Shown: piece after piece, positions 23,982-36,300 of the stretch | How the letters are laid out: every line of letters starts with the position of its first letter | How positions within the stretch are numbered: the first letter of the stretch is position 1 | From: Casuarina equisetifolia | Taxonomy: Eukaryota > Streptophyta > Magnoliopsida > Fagales > Casuarinaceae | Assembly (NCBI GenBank): GCA_028551475.1 | Contig: CM052359.1 | Span: forward strand, 10,293,583-10,357,582 | Length of the DNA stretch: 64,000 nucleotides | Direction of reading: 5' to 3' | The notes under the pieces: model-generated | The model's database searches: none | Told to the model about the DNA's origin: nothing | Seen by the model: only the letters and a program-made list of their open reading frames with translations | Position numbers and translations under genes: made by a program

Positions 23982-24545
23982 TGTTAGACTATTTACAGAG
24001 CCTAATTGTATGTGGGCTTACATTAATAATGGTCATTATAAACATCTCATACTTGGATATATTGATGTATTTTAATATGGTCTATTTGGGTGACATAAAA
24101 GTTTTTATTTATCACAAACATGGAGGTATTAGTGTAGGCTAATGTTTACCTAACAAGACGATGATGCGTTAGGCCTATCTGTGTAGCACATTAAATTATA
24201 TGGCTAAGTTTTTTTCCTAACTCTAAACTATGCACATATGAGTCACATTAAATGTATGGACAATTAAATTGTGGGCCTTAAAGTTTTGGGCTCATAATGG
24301 GCTTTACGAATGTTTTTGGTTAAGATGCTAACATGTGTACAGTCATAAGGAGCCTTAAGTCAGTTAAGATGAGGGCATATATGAAAAGCTAAAAGCATAA
24401 ACAAACATAACCATTCTTTTCACCCATTTGTATCCACAGTGACTTTAAAAGAAACCTTATCAATCTTGTGCTTCAAAATGGAATAGAGAAGGTAGATAGC
24501 TACTTATACTCAACCTATGGAGCCAAAATCAGCTTCATTCTAACA
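23982..24545 (+). repeat. 3' LTR of the copia remnant
   Basis: The 564-bp segment starts TGTTAGA and ends TCTAACA, a 7-bp perfect terminal inverted repeat. It directly follows the polypurine-like tract caaagtgggaga. These are the usual signs of a copia LTR. No partner LTR was found upstream, so the length rests on the termini alone. Confidence 0.65.
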
Positions 24546-24639
24546 CCATTTTAGTTCTATTTCATGATTTATGAAAACTAAGTATGGTTTTGGGTTCTGG
24601 ACTCTTTGAAGGTTGGATTTATGCTAATAGTTGCACCTC

Positions 24640-24960
24640 TCCCACCATCTAAAGAGAGGTTAGTCAGCTTTGGGCTTGAGGTATGAGCCATTAACAAAAC
24701 CCAATTTGCTTCTTGCCATAAGCATAGTCTTCATTAAGTGACTCCATTCCCAATAATTCTCCTTGTTGATGAGTTTTTAAGGGACCACTTTATTCTAAAT
24801 GCATTCAAAGGGTGTACGAACATGGGGTAGTTGAACTCACTTGTGAAGGTTGATGAGTTGGATTTTGAGTCAAAATCCTTGAGAAAAAATTCTGGAACAA
24901 GGATGATGGTTACTCTGCTCACGACTCAAAGCACACATAATATCACAAGAAATCAACGGC
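24640..24960 (-). mobile_element. Copia gag N-terminal remnant (minus strand)
   Basis: On the minus strand, blocks such as LLGMESLNEDYAYGKKQIGF match, in diverged form, the gag remnant at 13450-14110. Both share the order of short motifs and the plus-strand landmarks gaggttagtcag / gaggcgagtcag and cttcatta. It is a pseudogenic fragment of the same family. Confidence 0.5.
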
Positions 24961-26920
24961 TATTCCAAAACTCTTAATAAACCCTATTTTTTTAATCTTC
25001 GATATATTATAATATGAATGAAAAGACCTGCTTTACACATCTAGATTGTTGTGCAAGTGGTCTCTTTGCCCTGAGCTTTTATGACTTTTGATCTAATTGG
25101 TGTACGAGAGGCAGAATTTGTTAATGGGTCTTCCTCAGCCTTCGACAAAATTGATTGATGGTGGGAAGGAAGTCCAACAAACAAAATCCAAAGGTACATG
25201 GGCTTATTTTAATGGGTAGGGTTATTGAGAAGACTGCTTAGAAGCTTATTAGGATCCAGTTGTGAAATTGTTTGTTGTTCTAAATCAGCCTAAGTTGTGG
25301 GCTAATCAATTAAGCTAGATTTGTCTGAGATGAAATTGTTAAGAAAGTGCAAGGGAAAAGGAAATGTGGCTTTAAATTTAATCTAAACTAGTGATCGAAG
25401 TATGGCTTGGACTTTTAAACCAATGTTAACATCGGTTGTAGGTTTTGTGTTGACACTGGGCTAGATGCTTCTTGTACAAAGATGTTACCTCTAAAACTAA
25501 TTCTATTTTTTAAAAAATATTAAAATAATTTTTAGACAATAAAGAAATTAAAATATACCATTCTTAGCATAATGACATTTAGGAATAAGTAAAATCCCAT
25601 TTAGAGGGCTGAATTACAACTAGAATTCTCATAGGGAGACAGAAAGAATTTATCAATACATCAAAAATATAACACGGTTGAGATGGGAGTATTCTTTTCA
25701 CTACATTTCTCATAAATTAGATAATAGATATAAAAAAAATTAATGGTTGATGTTTTCAAGCAACACAGAACCACAAAACTGTCGGTGAAAAACCTTGATC
25801 CTACTTTTACAAACTTCTTGTCCAATAAACTTTTGAAATTAGGGTGTATTGATTCAATTACCAATTGGTCCTATGTTATGGGTTTGTTGTTTTTGTGACG
25901 TTGTTGTTTTATCTCTCTGTTGTAGTATGGGCTCTCTTTTGTTTAGTGTTGGGCCAGGTAATGTTATACGTAAGCCCAAGCCCAGAAGGCATTTCTCCTT
26001 TGTATGTTTGGATGGTTTTGGAATGAGGATATCGATCATCTTCTCCTGTGAACTCTGGTTTTGCAAAAATGACAGTAAGGGTTTCCGATTTAATGAGCCC
26101 CTTTCTTCCTTTGTGAGGAACGGTTTCTTGCACCATTCCTCATGGGAGGATTTGTTGTGAGAGGAAGTTCGATCAACACGCAATTATCGAGGATTTGTGT
26201 ATCATGTCTATTTGTTGAACCAAAGCTTACTCTCGAAGTCTTCGTCAAAAATCTACCCATGTCCACCTTTTTGATCTTCCTAACGTCTTTTTCCCCAAAA
26301 TTGAGTCAGAGAACGGACGTGGAAGGCTAATGGTATTTTCAAGGCGCATGACTGGTTTGCCCCTTCCGCCAATCATAGTTGGGTCTGTGCTCCCTCTGTG
26401 CGTGTGTGTTTGTCAGTCTGTCTGTCTGTCTGTCTCTCTCTCTCTTCCCTCCTCGTTACAGCAACTTCGGCGCAACGGGCACGTGGCAGACATTATATTC
26501 ATTGTCGTAGCTTTATGGTTGTTTTTCTTTAACGGCTCTAAAACAATCCAAACTACATGCAAACGGCGAATATTATTGATGTTATTCATATATTGTTTAG
26601 ATATTCTTAATTATTAATAAAATGTAAGAAATAACGATATGAGATAGAATACTAAATCTATATACCATGTAATTATTTTTTTAAAGCATCTTTCTGAATA
26701 TTGAGTATAAAATTATGAGAATTTAATTTATAATTAGATATAATACTTAAAAATTCACTTCTAATATGGTGAACCAATAGTTTTGCAGTTAAAAGAGATT
26801 TTAATGCAGAAACTCCATAGATAAGTGAAGAAAAAGTCCAAGGAGGAATCTCCTAATTCTCACCTAGTCGCTTCTCCCTCAGAGTTATATTGATATACCA
26901 ACTTCCAACTCTCCAACAAT
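24961..26920. other. Intergenic, probably old retroelement-derived DNA
   Basis: No gene is supported. The first part may be the leader or LTR of the minus-strand gag fragment. Region 25850-26340 has open stretches on both strands without any motif I know. A tgtc/tc microsatellite lies at 26416-26445. The last 300 bases are AT-rich and lead to the next promoter. Confidence 0.45.
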
Positions 26921-26925
26921 ATCCC

Positions 26926-26932
26926 TATAAAA
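26926..26932 (+). promoter_or_regulatory. TATA box of the beta-propeller gene
   Basis: TATAAAA lies 54 nt upstream of the ATG at 26986. This spacing predicts transcription start near 26960 and a very short leader of about 25-30 nt. It also supports the start at 26986 rather than the alternative start codon at 26890, which would be upstream of the TATA box. Confidence 0.55.
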
Positions 26933-26985
26933 CGCGAACACGCATACCCATATTCCCTCTGCGTCTGCGTGTGATTGTGGGTGTC

Positions 26986-28784
26986 ATGGCTTTCTGTTCC
27001 GTCAAAACCCTGTTCATCTTCTTCGTCCTCTCAGCCGTACCCGTCGCCTATCTCATCTCCATGGAGCTCGCGAAGCCCTCCTCCCACGTCTACCACTACC
27101 ACAGCTCCGGCTGGTTCCGCGAATGCGTCAAGTGGGACGATCTCCACCGCCGATTCCTCGTTTCTTTCCTCGAGGGTGGTGTGGGTCAGCTCTCGGTGCC
27201 GGACCACGACTCCCCCGAGACCGTCCTCGTCGAGGTCACGCTGGTCAAGGACGCTGACTTGGCCGGAAATGGTTCCCTCGGACTTGCCATTGACCGGCCT
27301 AGGAACCGTCTTTTAGTGGCCGTCGCCGATGTAATCGGGAACCGTTACAGTGCGCTGGCGGCGTATGATCTGTCCACGTGGGAGCGCTTGTTCCTCACCC
27401 ACCTCAGTGGTCCAAGTAAGTTCGAGACTCCGAATCTCTCTCGTTTGATACGTCGTCGGACGAGGTTCATCGTTATTACCGTAGTTGTCCTCATGTATTT
27501 GTCACCACTCTTTTCTAGCAATTTTTATTTCCTTGTTTCAAAAATCCCGAATTTCAATTTTTTTTTTTTTAGCTTTTAGAATTAAACTTTAATGCCTAAT
27601 AATACTGGGGAGAGAATCAAACCGGTAGGTGAGCTAATGCTTTGAATGACTTCTGAAGCTACTGCCTTCAATGACTCAGAAGTCAAAACCGACGTAGGTG
27701 ATGCAGTTAAAGTATGAATAATACATTTGTAAAAGTTGAATTCAATGTCAATTATGAATTACGCGACCTAAACTGTATCTTATATCCCAATTTTGTCCTT
27801 GGGTTATTTCTAATCAATCAGTGCTTAACTTTTTAGTTGTTGGAGTTTACGGACCAGATACAAATATTGATGTCGTATCTGCTTAAAAATTAAAGATTTA
27901 AGATATTTCAACACATGGATAATATCACGGGAGAACCAACTCTTGTGAATCACGGGTCACAGTTGACTTTTACTCACCTAAACTTCTCGTTTTGATACAG
28001 TTAGACAATCCATTTTTCTGCTTAAAGTTGACTTGTAAGTAAGTATAGAGATAATTTGTTCAGATATAAAACATTTAATATCAGGTTGTAAGGAAGACAA
28101 AAAGCGAAATGAGTTTATGAAAAGTGTGTTTGATTTTATGTCAAAGCAGTTGTATATGAACTATACATTTTCTTTTTTTTTTTTTTTTTTTTTTTTACCA
28201 CTTACTCTTAAGTACAATTTTGTGAGGGAGCAGGTGACGAGAAATCTTTTGCCGACGATGTAGCAGTGGATGCTGAAGGTATTGCCTATGTTACTGATGC
28301 AAAAGGCAGCAAAATCTGGAAAGTTGGGGCTAATGGCAAGCTACTGTCAATCATTAGAAACCCAGTGTTCACTCCAGAGGAGTGGTACAAAAGCTTCGTT
28401 GGACTCAATGGAATTGTCTACCATCCGGATGGTTTTCTGATAGTAGTTCATACATTTAGCGGCAGTTTGTTTAAGATCGAAGTATCGAAGGGAGAGGAAG
28501 TTAAGTTGATAGATGTCGCGGGAGGGCCATTGTCATTTGGAGATGGGTTGGAGCTAATCTCTCCGACTAAGCTTGTAGTTGCTGCAGGGAATCCTTCAGC
28601 GAGATTAGTGGAGAGCTCCGATGGGTGGGACACGGCTTCTGTTGTGGCGACATTCAACGGGCCAAGGCATCGTTTGGCGACGGCTGCAACAGTGAAGGAT
28701 GGGAGGGTGTATATCAGTCACCTGCTCGGGATGGGATACCCCAAGAAGAAGCATGCTCTTGTTGAAGCCGTTTTCTCTGCTTGA
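26986..28784 (+). CDS. Membrane-anchored six-bladed beta-propeller protein (TolB-like/SMP-30-like)
   Basis: Two exons, 26986-27415 and 28234-28784, with one GT-AG intron; 326 residues. A hydrophobic N-terminus (about residues 6-25) is a signal anchor or signal peptide. The rest resembles plant calcium-dependent phosphotriesterase-superfamily / TolB-like propeller proteins. Repeated blade motifs include GSLGLAIDRPRNRLLVAVAD, DDVAVDAEGIAYVTDAKGSKIWKV and LNGIVYHPDGFLIVVH. Members are related to strictosidine synthase-like and gluconolactonase folds, but the substrate in this plant group is not known. Exon 1 is markedly GC-rich and exon 2 is not. The intron carries a long T run just before its acceptor. 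The frame is intact. Family confidence is high; enzymatic role is open. Confidence 0.88.
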
Positions 28785-30584
28785 AAAGGGGAGGACTGAA
28801 AGCTCACAGAAAGAGTGTTGCGTGTGTTCTCGTTTTTGGATTTTCTAATGTATCAGTGGATGATGTTTACGCATGTTTAATGGCTCTTCTTAATTTTTAT
28901 TGCTTTGTGTACGAGTTATTGCATTCTTCTTTTAGGAAACCAACTAGTCGTTCAGGAGTGTTGGAAACTGTTCCATATCCATCTCATGTCGAGTTCTTTT
29001 AACTTTATTAATAACAATATCTCTACCATTTACGAGACCTTTCAGAACGGCTCTTATGATAACCCTATCTCTTATGAAGCCTTTTAAGGGATTAATTTTT
29101 TAGAATAGAACTAAGGCCCCTATGATAGCCCTGTCTCTTATGAAGCCTTTTAAGGGATCAATTGGATTAATTTTTTAGAACAGAACTAAGTCTATAACAA
29201 ATGATATTAACTAATAAATTGCAATTTGATCCAATAGACCCGATCCAATAGTAATTACAATTATTATTTCTTAATATGGGATAGATAATGGACCCCACCC
29301 ACATCGTGGGCAACGTGAATTGGTTGGCTGCTCATTTAAGCATCTCCATTTGCATTGATATGGCATTTGATGGACACGAGCGATGGGATGTTATACCTAT
29401 TTTAATAGTGTTTTTATTAGAGCAGAACCAAATTCACATGGCGCCCGCGCACATAAACCCAAACCCCACACGCAGGCCGACAGACGAAAAGGCCGCCACC
29501 ACATATGCACCTGGCCAAAGTAAAAGAGGTGGAGGAAGACGTTACCCAGAATCGAACTTGTCCCAAACATTCATTCTTAATCCTCGGACCGCAGAAGAGC
29601 AAATTCTCGATGTGTGAAAAGGATAAAGTATAATAATTAGAGCACAACACGGACCGCAGGCAAACGCACATCATAAAATGCGGATGGGGATGGGGATGCT
29701 TGTATAAAATTCCGGCGCAGAACATGTCACGGGTTGCTCCTTTTCCTATTACTGCACAACGTCAGCATTTTAATATTCCGGTACAGCCTCAGCTCTGCAA
29801 CAATTATGTACCTAAAGCCACGGGAATAAAACGGCCATGAAGGTTGCGTAATTATCCATCCTGCCATGCCTGGAAACTCTTATTCTTAAAGCTTCTTGGT
29901 TATTAATTTCTTTTGCCATTACTTGCGGGAGAAGCAAAAGACAACTAGATAAAGAGAATCAAAGACATTATTTTATATTAACAATATATTAGTTTATTAT
30001 CTGGTTTATATATGAACTGTTTTATTCTTTTACAATTTTATTTTCAGAAAAGAAATGAACATAATTTTTTTTTCTTAAAATTTGATATATCTTACATATT
30101 ACCAATATGTTACTTATTGTGTTTTTTATACAGAGATTTATTCACATGTCTTACAAATTGATTTTACTAAAGAATTTTTATGAAAATAAGTGAGCTATAT
30201 ATATATATATATAAAAAAAAATGCAGAAAAATACCACGCCAAAGAATATGAAAATCAACTCGGAATTGGTCCGTATCATTAGTGGTATTCCACTAATTGT
30301 AGATTTATTTTGACTTATGTTGAAGATAAAACAAATAAAAAAGAAAGATTGAAAAAAAATGGGAAGGACAATTTGGGGAAACAAACGTCAACCCCACTTT
30401 CCCCTCGCCTCCTCCTTCAGCATGCTGTTAAGACTACCCATTTGTCCTGCTGGTTCTTGAATTTTTCAATTGACATGCACCAGTCATTGACGCCACCGAA
30501 TCACTCCTATCCGTCTTTGAATATTTGTTGCAGCATTCCTCTCTCTGGCTCAACAACCAATTGAGAAATTAAGCCAAAGCTTAG
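28785..30584. other. Intergenic between the propeller gene and the TBL gene
   Basis: The first 250 bases are likely 3' UTR. An imperfect direct duplication lies at 29052-29190 and a short (TA)n run at 30195-30212. Open frames around 29288-29725 show no domain and overlap on opposite strands, so I do not call them genes. Confidence 0.5.
29052..29190. repeat. Imperfect tandem direct repeat of about 65-72 bp
   Basis: Two neighbouring copies (about 29052-29115 and 29119-29190) share ctcttatgaagccttttaag and ttttttagaa-agaactaag. The second copy has a small insertion of about 7 bp. It sits 270 bp downstream of the propeller stop codon. Confidence 0.75.
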
Positions 30585-32677
30585 ATGGAGAGGCAGAGAA
30601 GTTTCTCCTTCAAACCCACAAGACTACTGGTGTTTTCCTTCATCATCGCTTCCTCAGCCATCTTTTTCACCTTCTTTACTATCTGGGTCCTGAAACTCAC
30701 ACCCTCAGTTCACCAACAGACCCATTTCCACTTCAATGAATCGTTGCTTGAATTGGGTCTCAGATCAATAACCGTTCAGACAGTTTCAACGTTCAGTGGA
30801 AATTTTTCAGCAACTGGTGAGGAAGGGTCATTTCAGATAGATACCCCCTATAGAAGATTGGGAAATGGTTCGAGGTTAGCGTCGATTGCTGTTCCTGATG
30901 GGCCACAAGAAAAGAAAGATGTGCCTGGAGTTCAACTAGATGGAGGCGGCAAAGTTGGCGGTGTAGAAGGTGATCTTTTAACAATGCAAGAGAGTGTACC
31001 TGAGACCTCGTCCAAGAAAATTGAACTTCCAGGTAGCAAGAAGAGTGCGGAGAAGAGGATTCGTGCTACTTCATCTGAAAACTCCGAAGTTTCAAAAACT
31101 GAGAAAGTCGGAGAGAAGAGAGTAAAAGATTGTGATTTCACAAATGGGAAGTGGGTCTATGATGAAAGCTACCCTTTGTATACAAATGTTTCATGTCCTT
31201 TCGTAGACGAGGGTTTTAACTGTAAGGGTAATGGAAGAATGGACAACAACTACATGAAGTGGAGATGGCAGCCAAAAGATTGCAAGATTCCAAGGTAATA
31301 CTTTCTTGCTTATTCTTTGCAATTCTTTACTGCAATTAGGTTTTCGCCCTGGCTTTAGTTTTTGATCAAGAATAAATTTAGTTTAGAACAAGAAGAGCGC
31401 AATTCTGAAGTCGTGAGTTCCCGGTGTTGGGTTCTATTATAGGTTTAACGCAACGAAAATGCTGGAATTGATCAGAGGAAAAAGGCTAGTTTTTGTGGGC
31501 GATTCAATCAACAGGAATCAATGGGAATCCATGCTTTGTATGTTAATGGGTGCAATTAGAGATCCAAAGAGGGTTTACGAGACCCATGGACGGAGAATTA
31601 CCAGAGGGAAGGGAGATTATAGTATCAAATTTGTGGTAATTCTGCAGTACAGCTCCTGGCTATCTAACCTTTTTGGTTTGTGATTATCTCGAGTATTTTG
31701 AGTTTGAGATTGTTTTTTTGTAGGATTATAAGTGTACAGTTGAATACTATGTGACCCATTTTTTAGTTCACGAGAGCAAGGCGAGATTAGGCCATAAGCG
31801 GATTCAGACCTTGCGAATCGATAGCATTGATCGAGGCACAGCAAGATGGAGAGGTGCTGATATTTTGGTTTTCAATACTGCACATTGGTGGTCACACTAC
31901 AAAACAAAAGCAGGGTAAATGCCCGCATCTTAGTATGAATGATTTTGCTGGAATGTGTAGGACCTAGAGATATATACTTTATCCTGTGGGTCGAAGCTAT
32001 CAACTCTGTGTTTGTTTTTGTGAGAAGCATGGCTTCACTTCATGGTATAAATGAGTTTGATGTATATCATCGAGCTGAGGATGGTTCATCTATAAATTTC
32101 TGCTAGTCTTATTATAGGATCAATTACTACCAGGAAGGGAACCAAGTTATTCCTCGGCTTGACGCCTCAACAGCTTTCAGAAGAGCTCTGATGACTTGGG
32201 CATCCTGGGTTGATAGGCACATAAATCCCAGAAAAACCAAAGTATTCTTTCGAAGTTCATCACCTTCCCATTTCAGGTTTACCCTCATACACTACCACTA
32301 AGCTTGATGATAGTTTTTGAATCTCTTTATCCTTAGAAGCTGAGTAGTCTTTGATCTAATTGAACAGTGGAGGGCAGTGGAATTCAGGTGGGCATTGTAT
32401 TGAGGCTACTCAGCCCCTCAACGAAACATCAAGAACCACGTACTCTGAGAAGAATATCATTGTAGAGCAGGTCATAAAGCAGATGAAAACTCCTGTTGTT
32501 TTCTTGAATATTACTAATTTGTCAGGTTATAGGATAGATGGTCATCCATCCACATATGGAGGAAAACCAGGGAAGCGCTCTTCCTCAAGAGTTCAAGACT
32601 GTAGTCACTGGTGTCTGCCTGGCGTTCCTGATGCATGGAACGAGATATTGTATTTTCTTTTGCAATCTCACACGTAG
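30585..32677 (+). CDS. TBL6: Trichome birefringence-like protein (PMR5/TBL family), TBL6-like
   Basis: Five exons (30585-31294, 31443-31635, 31724-31914, 32118-32276, 32368-32677) with GT-AG introns; 520 residues. It is a type II Golgi membrane protein. It has a short cytosolic N-terminus, a TM segment at about 14-36 and a low-complexity stem to about 180. The PMR5N domain follows (182-236, with the C-rich DCDFTNGKWVYD start), then the GDSL-like acyl-esterase domain. The catalytic GDS is at 256-258 (VFVGDSINRNQ). The DxxH partner is D495/H498 in DCSHWCLPGVPDAWNE. TBL proteins O-acetylate cell-wall polysaccharides such as xylan, mannan and pectin. N-terminal MERQRSF plus the exon pattern fits TBL6, whose substrate is not well defined. 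The frame is intact. Confidence 0.92.
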
Positions 32678-33306
32678 CAAGCCATTCTTTGATTTTCTAG
32701 TTGTGTTTTCCGGCAAAATTATTGCCTGTGCTAGCTGGCTTGTACATTGTGTTTCTTCATTTTCTTGAGAGGAATCATCAGAGAATCCAGTTCGGTGATT
32801 TTTATTATAACTGACTAATGCTCTTACAAAATTTTGCTGCTGAACAGGCATGATCTGCGGATTCAAATATGGTTTACGGTTTTGATGTATTCCTTAATAA
32901 TAATAATAATTCAAAATAATAGTTTTATCAATTAAGTTTTCTATTAAACTATTTATATATATTAAGTTTAATGTTTCTCGTAGAACGGCATTTATTCTCT
33001 ATTTAAAGGAACCTATAAAAAAAACTACTTATTGCATATTACATTTTTGGGCGCTAGAAGAATTTGCACCTTATTTCCCAGGCAGTCACAGTGATTGACC
33101 ATCTATATAAATTATTATAGCCCAACATCTGCAACGTCTAGAAGCAACACTTGTGCATATTGATGTGCCCAAATGCTGGCATAACTCTTACGAGCGTCCT
33201 CTTAAGAGGAGGTTTTGTGTATTCCAATTGGGGTCATGGATAAACCGACCCTCCGGGAGGACAGAAAAATGGGCCTCTAGCATGTACATCTGACCCATGC
33301 AAGTGG
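32678..33306. other. Convergent 3' ends of TBL6-like and SWN-like genes
   Basis: The 629 bases between two stop codons on opposite strands must hold both 3' UTRs. The middle part is AT-rich with a short (TAA)n run near 32898. No additional gene is visible. Overlap of the two transcripts is possible. Confidence 0.55.
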
Positions 33307-36300
33307 CTAATGAGATTGGTGTTTCTTTGCTCTGCCTTGCGAGAGTGATAGGTCTTCTCTCTTCGAACCCTCTGGTCTTCGAGCCCATGCGGGTGCTTGA
33401 TCTGGCCCATAACGATAGTCATAGAAGAGCTCCTCACTACCTTCTATATGCTCCTTGGCAAATATGCCTACTCGATGATCTCCGGCGACCAGCATTACCT
33501 ATACAAAGTCAATGTGTTAGATCTACTAACAGAAACAAGTTCATCTGGAATTCTAAAAAACCCATTCCTCTTTAAAGCTGATTTCTAAGGAAAAGACGTG
33601 TATTTAGTTTAAAACTTGATTTTAGATAGGACTTGGACAACGTGGAAAACTCCCACCGTTCTCAACATGTCTTCCCACAACTAAATTGTCACCTTCGCAT
33701 AGCAGTTGGGGTTCGAGGAGTGGTTTGCAAATTTCAGCTTGTCTCCTTTGCGATAAGCGTCAAGAACAAACTGTGAACAAAGAACATATTGCTTTGAGAA
33801 TGCAGGAATTAAACAGTAGGTCAAAGCGAGGCGAGTTTAAGTAGACACCCAAAGAAACAATGAAAGCAGGAATTCGAGAACAAATGAAGTCACCTACCTG
33901 ATCATTTAAGTCGAAAAGGAATGATGAATTTGCACGATCATAGATTTTCCCCCTCTTATCTGCTTCTCTATGGGAGATCAATTCACCAGTATACTCACCA
34001 AGATAGTCATTTTTATTCACAGGGTTCTGCAATCACACCATTCACTTCAAGGGGAGACTTATAAAAAAAAAAAAAAAAGATATTAGGACAACAAAAGACT
34101 AATTCAGCTTCCAACCTTCAAAAAGGCACCCCATCCAGCAACATCAGACTTTGCCAAGAGAATCTGGAGATCAGAAAGCAGAGCAATAAACAAAAGTTAC
34201 GGTAAATTCACAACTGTTTTATCCATTTCGATGAGCACACTGTCAATTTGGTTGCAAACATTGGAAACTGCTTACTCTCTGTTGTTGCCTTAGAAGAAGC
34301 CTCATGTTTCCACATTGGCCATCTCCTCGACTGGGTGGCTCACCTAACGAGCCATCTCCACAACTGCATTACGTATGTGATTTTAAAAGCACCAAAAAAT
34401 GATCGACATAAGACTTAACAAAACCAGAAACATTTATCTCAAAACCTATATCTGGTGTAATTCAAATATCAAGCTTTCCGATGTAAAAGCCATCCAACTG
34501 GGAACTTGTCAAAGCAAGTAACTGTTTTACATGCACCTCAAATTGTAAAGCAAGGCAAAACTTCTTGGACTAGTCAACCAACATCAAAAAGTGCCAAAAA
34601 AAAAAAATCTGGAATTGTGCCAGTGAAATAGATCTAGAATAATTAAGATATGTGGTCAAAAAGTAAACCCAAAATGGAATTTACTTCTTTTAATTGTGGA
34701 TATTATGACAATTTTGCATTGTCACCAGAAGGAAAGATTAAAAACAGTAAGGGAAAACCGACAAAGAAAATGAAGCTTATCCATTGTCAGTAGGGACTAT
34801 TTACCTAACCCAGCAATTTCGGCAAACATCTGGGTCACACTCACGTCCAGCAGCAAAGCATGGGCATTGCCGACTTCTGCATTGACTTTTTGCACAATGA
34901 CATCCCCTGAACCGATTTTTGCAGCTCTTTGAGCACCTGAAACATGCACAAAATTTTTATTTCAGTTAATTTTTTGGGTTCATAACATGCAACTAGATGA
35001 AACTTTTCAGCAAGCAAGGAAAGAATCAAAGCATATGATTCACCATTCACATTGAATCTGTAATCAAATTAAATAATTAAATTTCCAATAAGCACAAATC
35101 ATTCCAAATGATTTACTTAACCACATAAAGAAATAGCTTAAAAGATAAACTTGATTCACAACGCATGATATCTGTTTGACCACTCTAACCAATACCAGTA
35201 TTTTGTTCAGTTGAAGGGCTGAGCTAACACGTTTCCTATTTATTTGGATCATCACCTTGTTTATTCACTTGGAATTCTATGAAAGCATGCAGGCATCTTG
35301 TACCTCTGGATGGTCCCAAATATGTAAAACATGAGTAGCCCACTGACTGCATGTATTAACAAGCAAATGGAAGAACCTTCAGTGACTTCACCGGAGGATT
35401 CCAAGCACCCTCTATGCACTATATCTTAAATTTTAGCGGAAAAATTTAGTGACCTTGATAGGAAGGAAGAATTTTTCCAACTTCAACAGCAAGATGTTTT
35501 TACCCTTCTTCTTCTTCTTCTTCTGTTTTCTTTATCTTTCTTTTTCTAAAGAAGAAAGGAAAAAGAAATCAACATACCCACAATATTTTTCACAGCAAGT
35601 TCCGTCATGCAGACAAGGGCAATCCTTTCCACACATAGACTCGCATCCACATGGGGTATATTGCTTACAAGACTGGTTTTTCCCATCAGCAATTCTTTTC
35701 CAAATTGATGGGATGCCAGCAGATTTCCAAGAATATTTGAACTTCCGTGTTTTGCCCCTTCTACGAAGCAGCCGTGATCTTGTTGGCATCTCTTGCTCCT
35801 AACACAAGATAATACACATTCAAGAATATAATCTCTAGGTTGCAGATCTAGCTAATACTTGCAATGTCCACAACCCATAAAAAGGTAAAAGCTACCTGAC
35901 ATTAATACATTAATAAGCAATTGCAGAACAAAAATCAAAAGTCAAGAACATTTGCGGCAATCAAGTCAGTTTGATGACCTTTTATCCATTCTATTCTTGG
36001 GAGAAACATGTTGCACCAAATGATTCTTCCAATCACAAGGTGTATGGGCTAGTTAAAGCAGGTAAATCCCATGCCTGAAGCTAAATTGTAGTTACTACCA
36101 TAACCTTGAATCAGTTGAAGCACATGGAGCTCCTAGGTCAAATTAGTCATGCAACATTTAGTAACGTGACTAATTTGGCCAAGTTGTTAATTCCAGATGG
36201 TTATTTCTTGATAAATGTGGGGTTATAGTTGTGGCTCGTCAACCTCTTTCTTAAGAGGATGGCAGTCTTCAGGGTCGCCATTATACCTCATTTCTCATAT

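Larger units (their letters stand above)
19391..24545 (+). mobile_element. 5'-truncated, decayed Ty1/copia retrotransposon with 3' LTR
   Basis: Plus-strand gag-pol order is PR-INT-RT-RNase H, which is the copia order. Gag begins near 19420 (AHWEKCNRLYFL). A zinc knuckle at 20045-20090 has its last cysteine replaced by Tyr. The protease motif near 20194 reads DSAVTNHVT. GAG-pre-integrase (LWHKRLNYISRERIKRL) lies near 20610. RT blocks lie at 21833-22193, with the catalytic motif near 22312 changed to HVDN. RNase H runs to about 23310. Many stops break the frames. A PPT-like aaagtgggaga precedes a 3' LTR. No 5' LTR or primer-binding site was found; the element starts directly against the array at 14480-19390. 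It cannot encode a working polyprotein. Confidence 0.85.
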
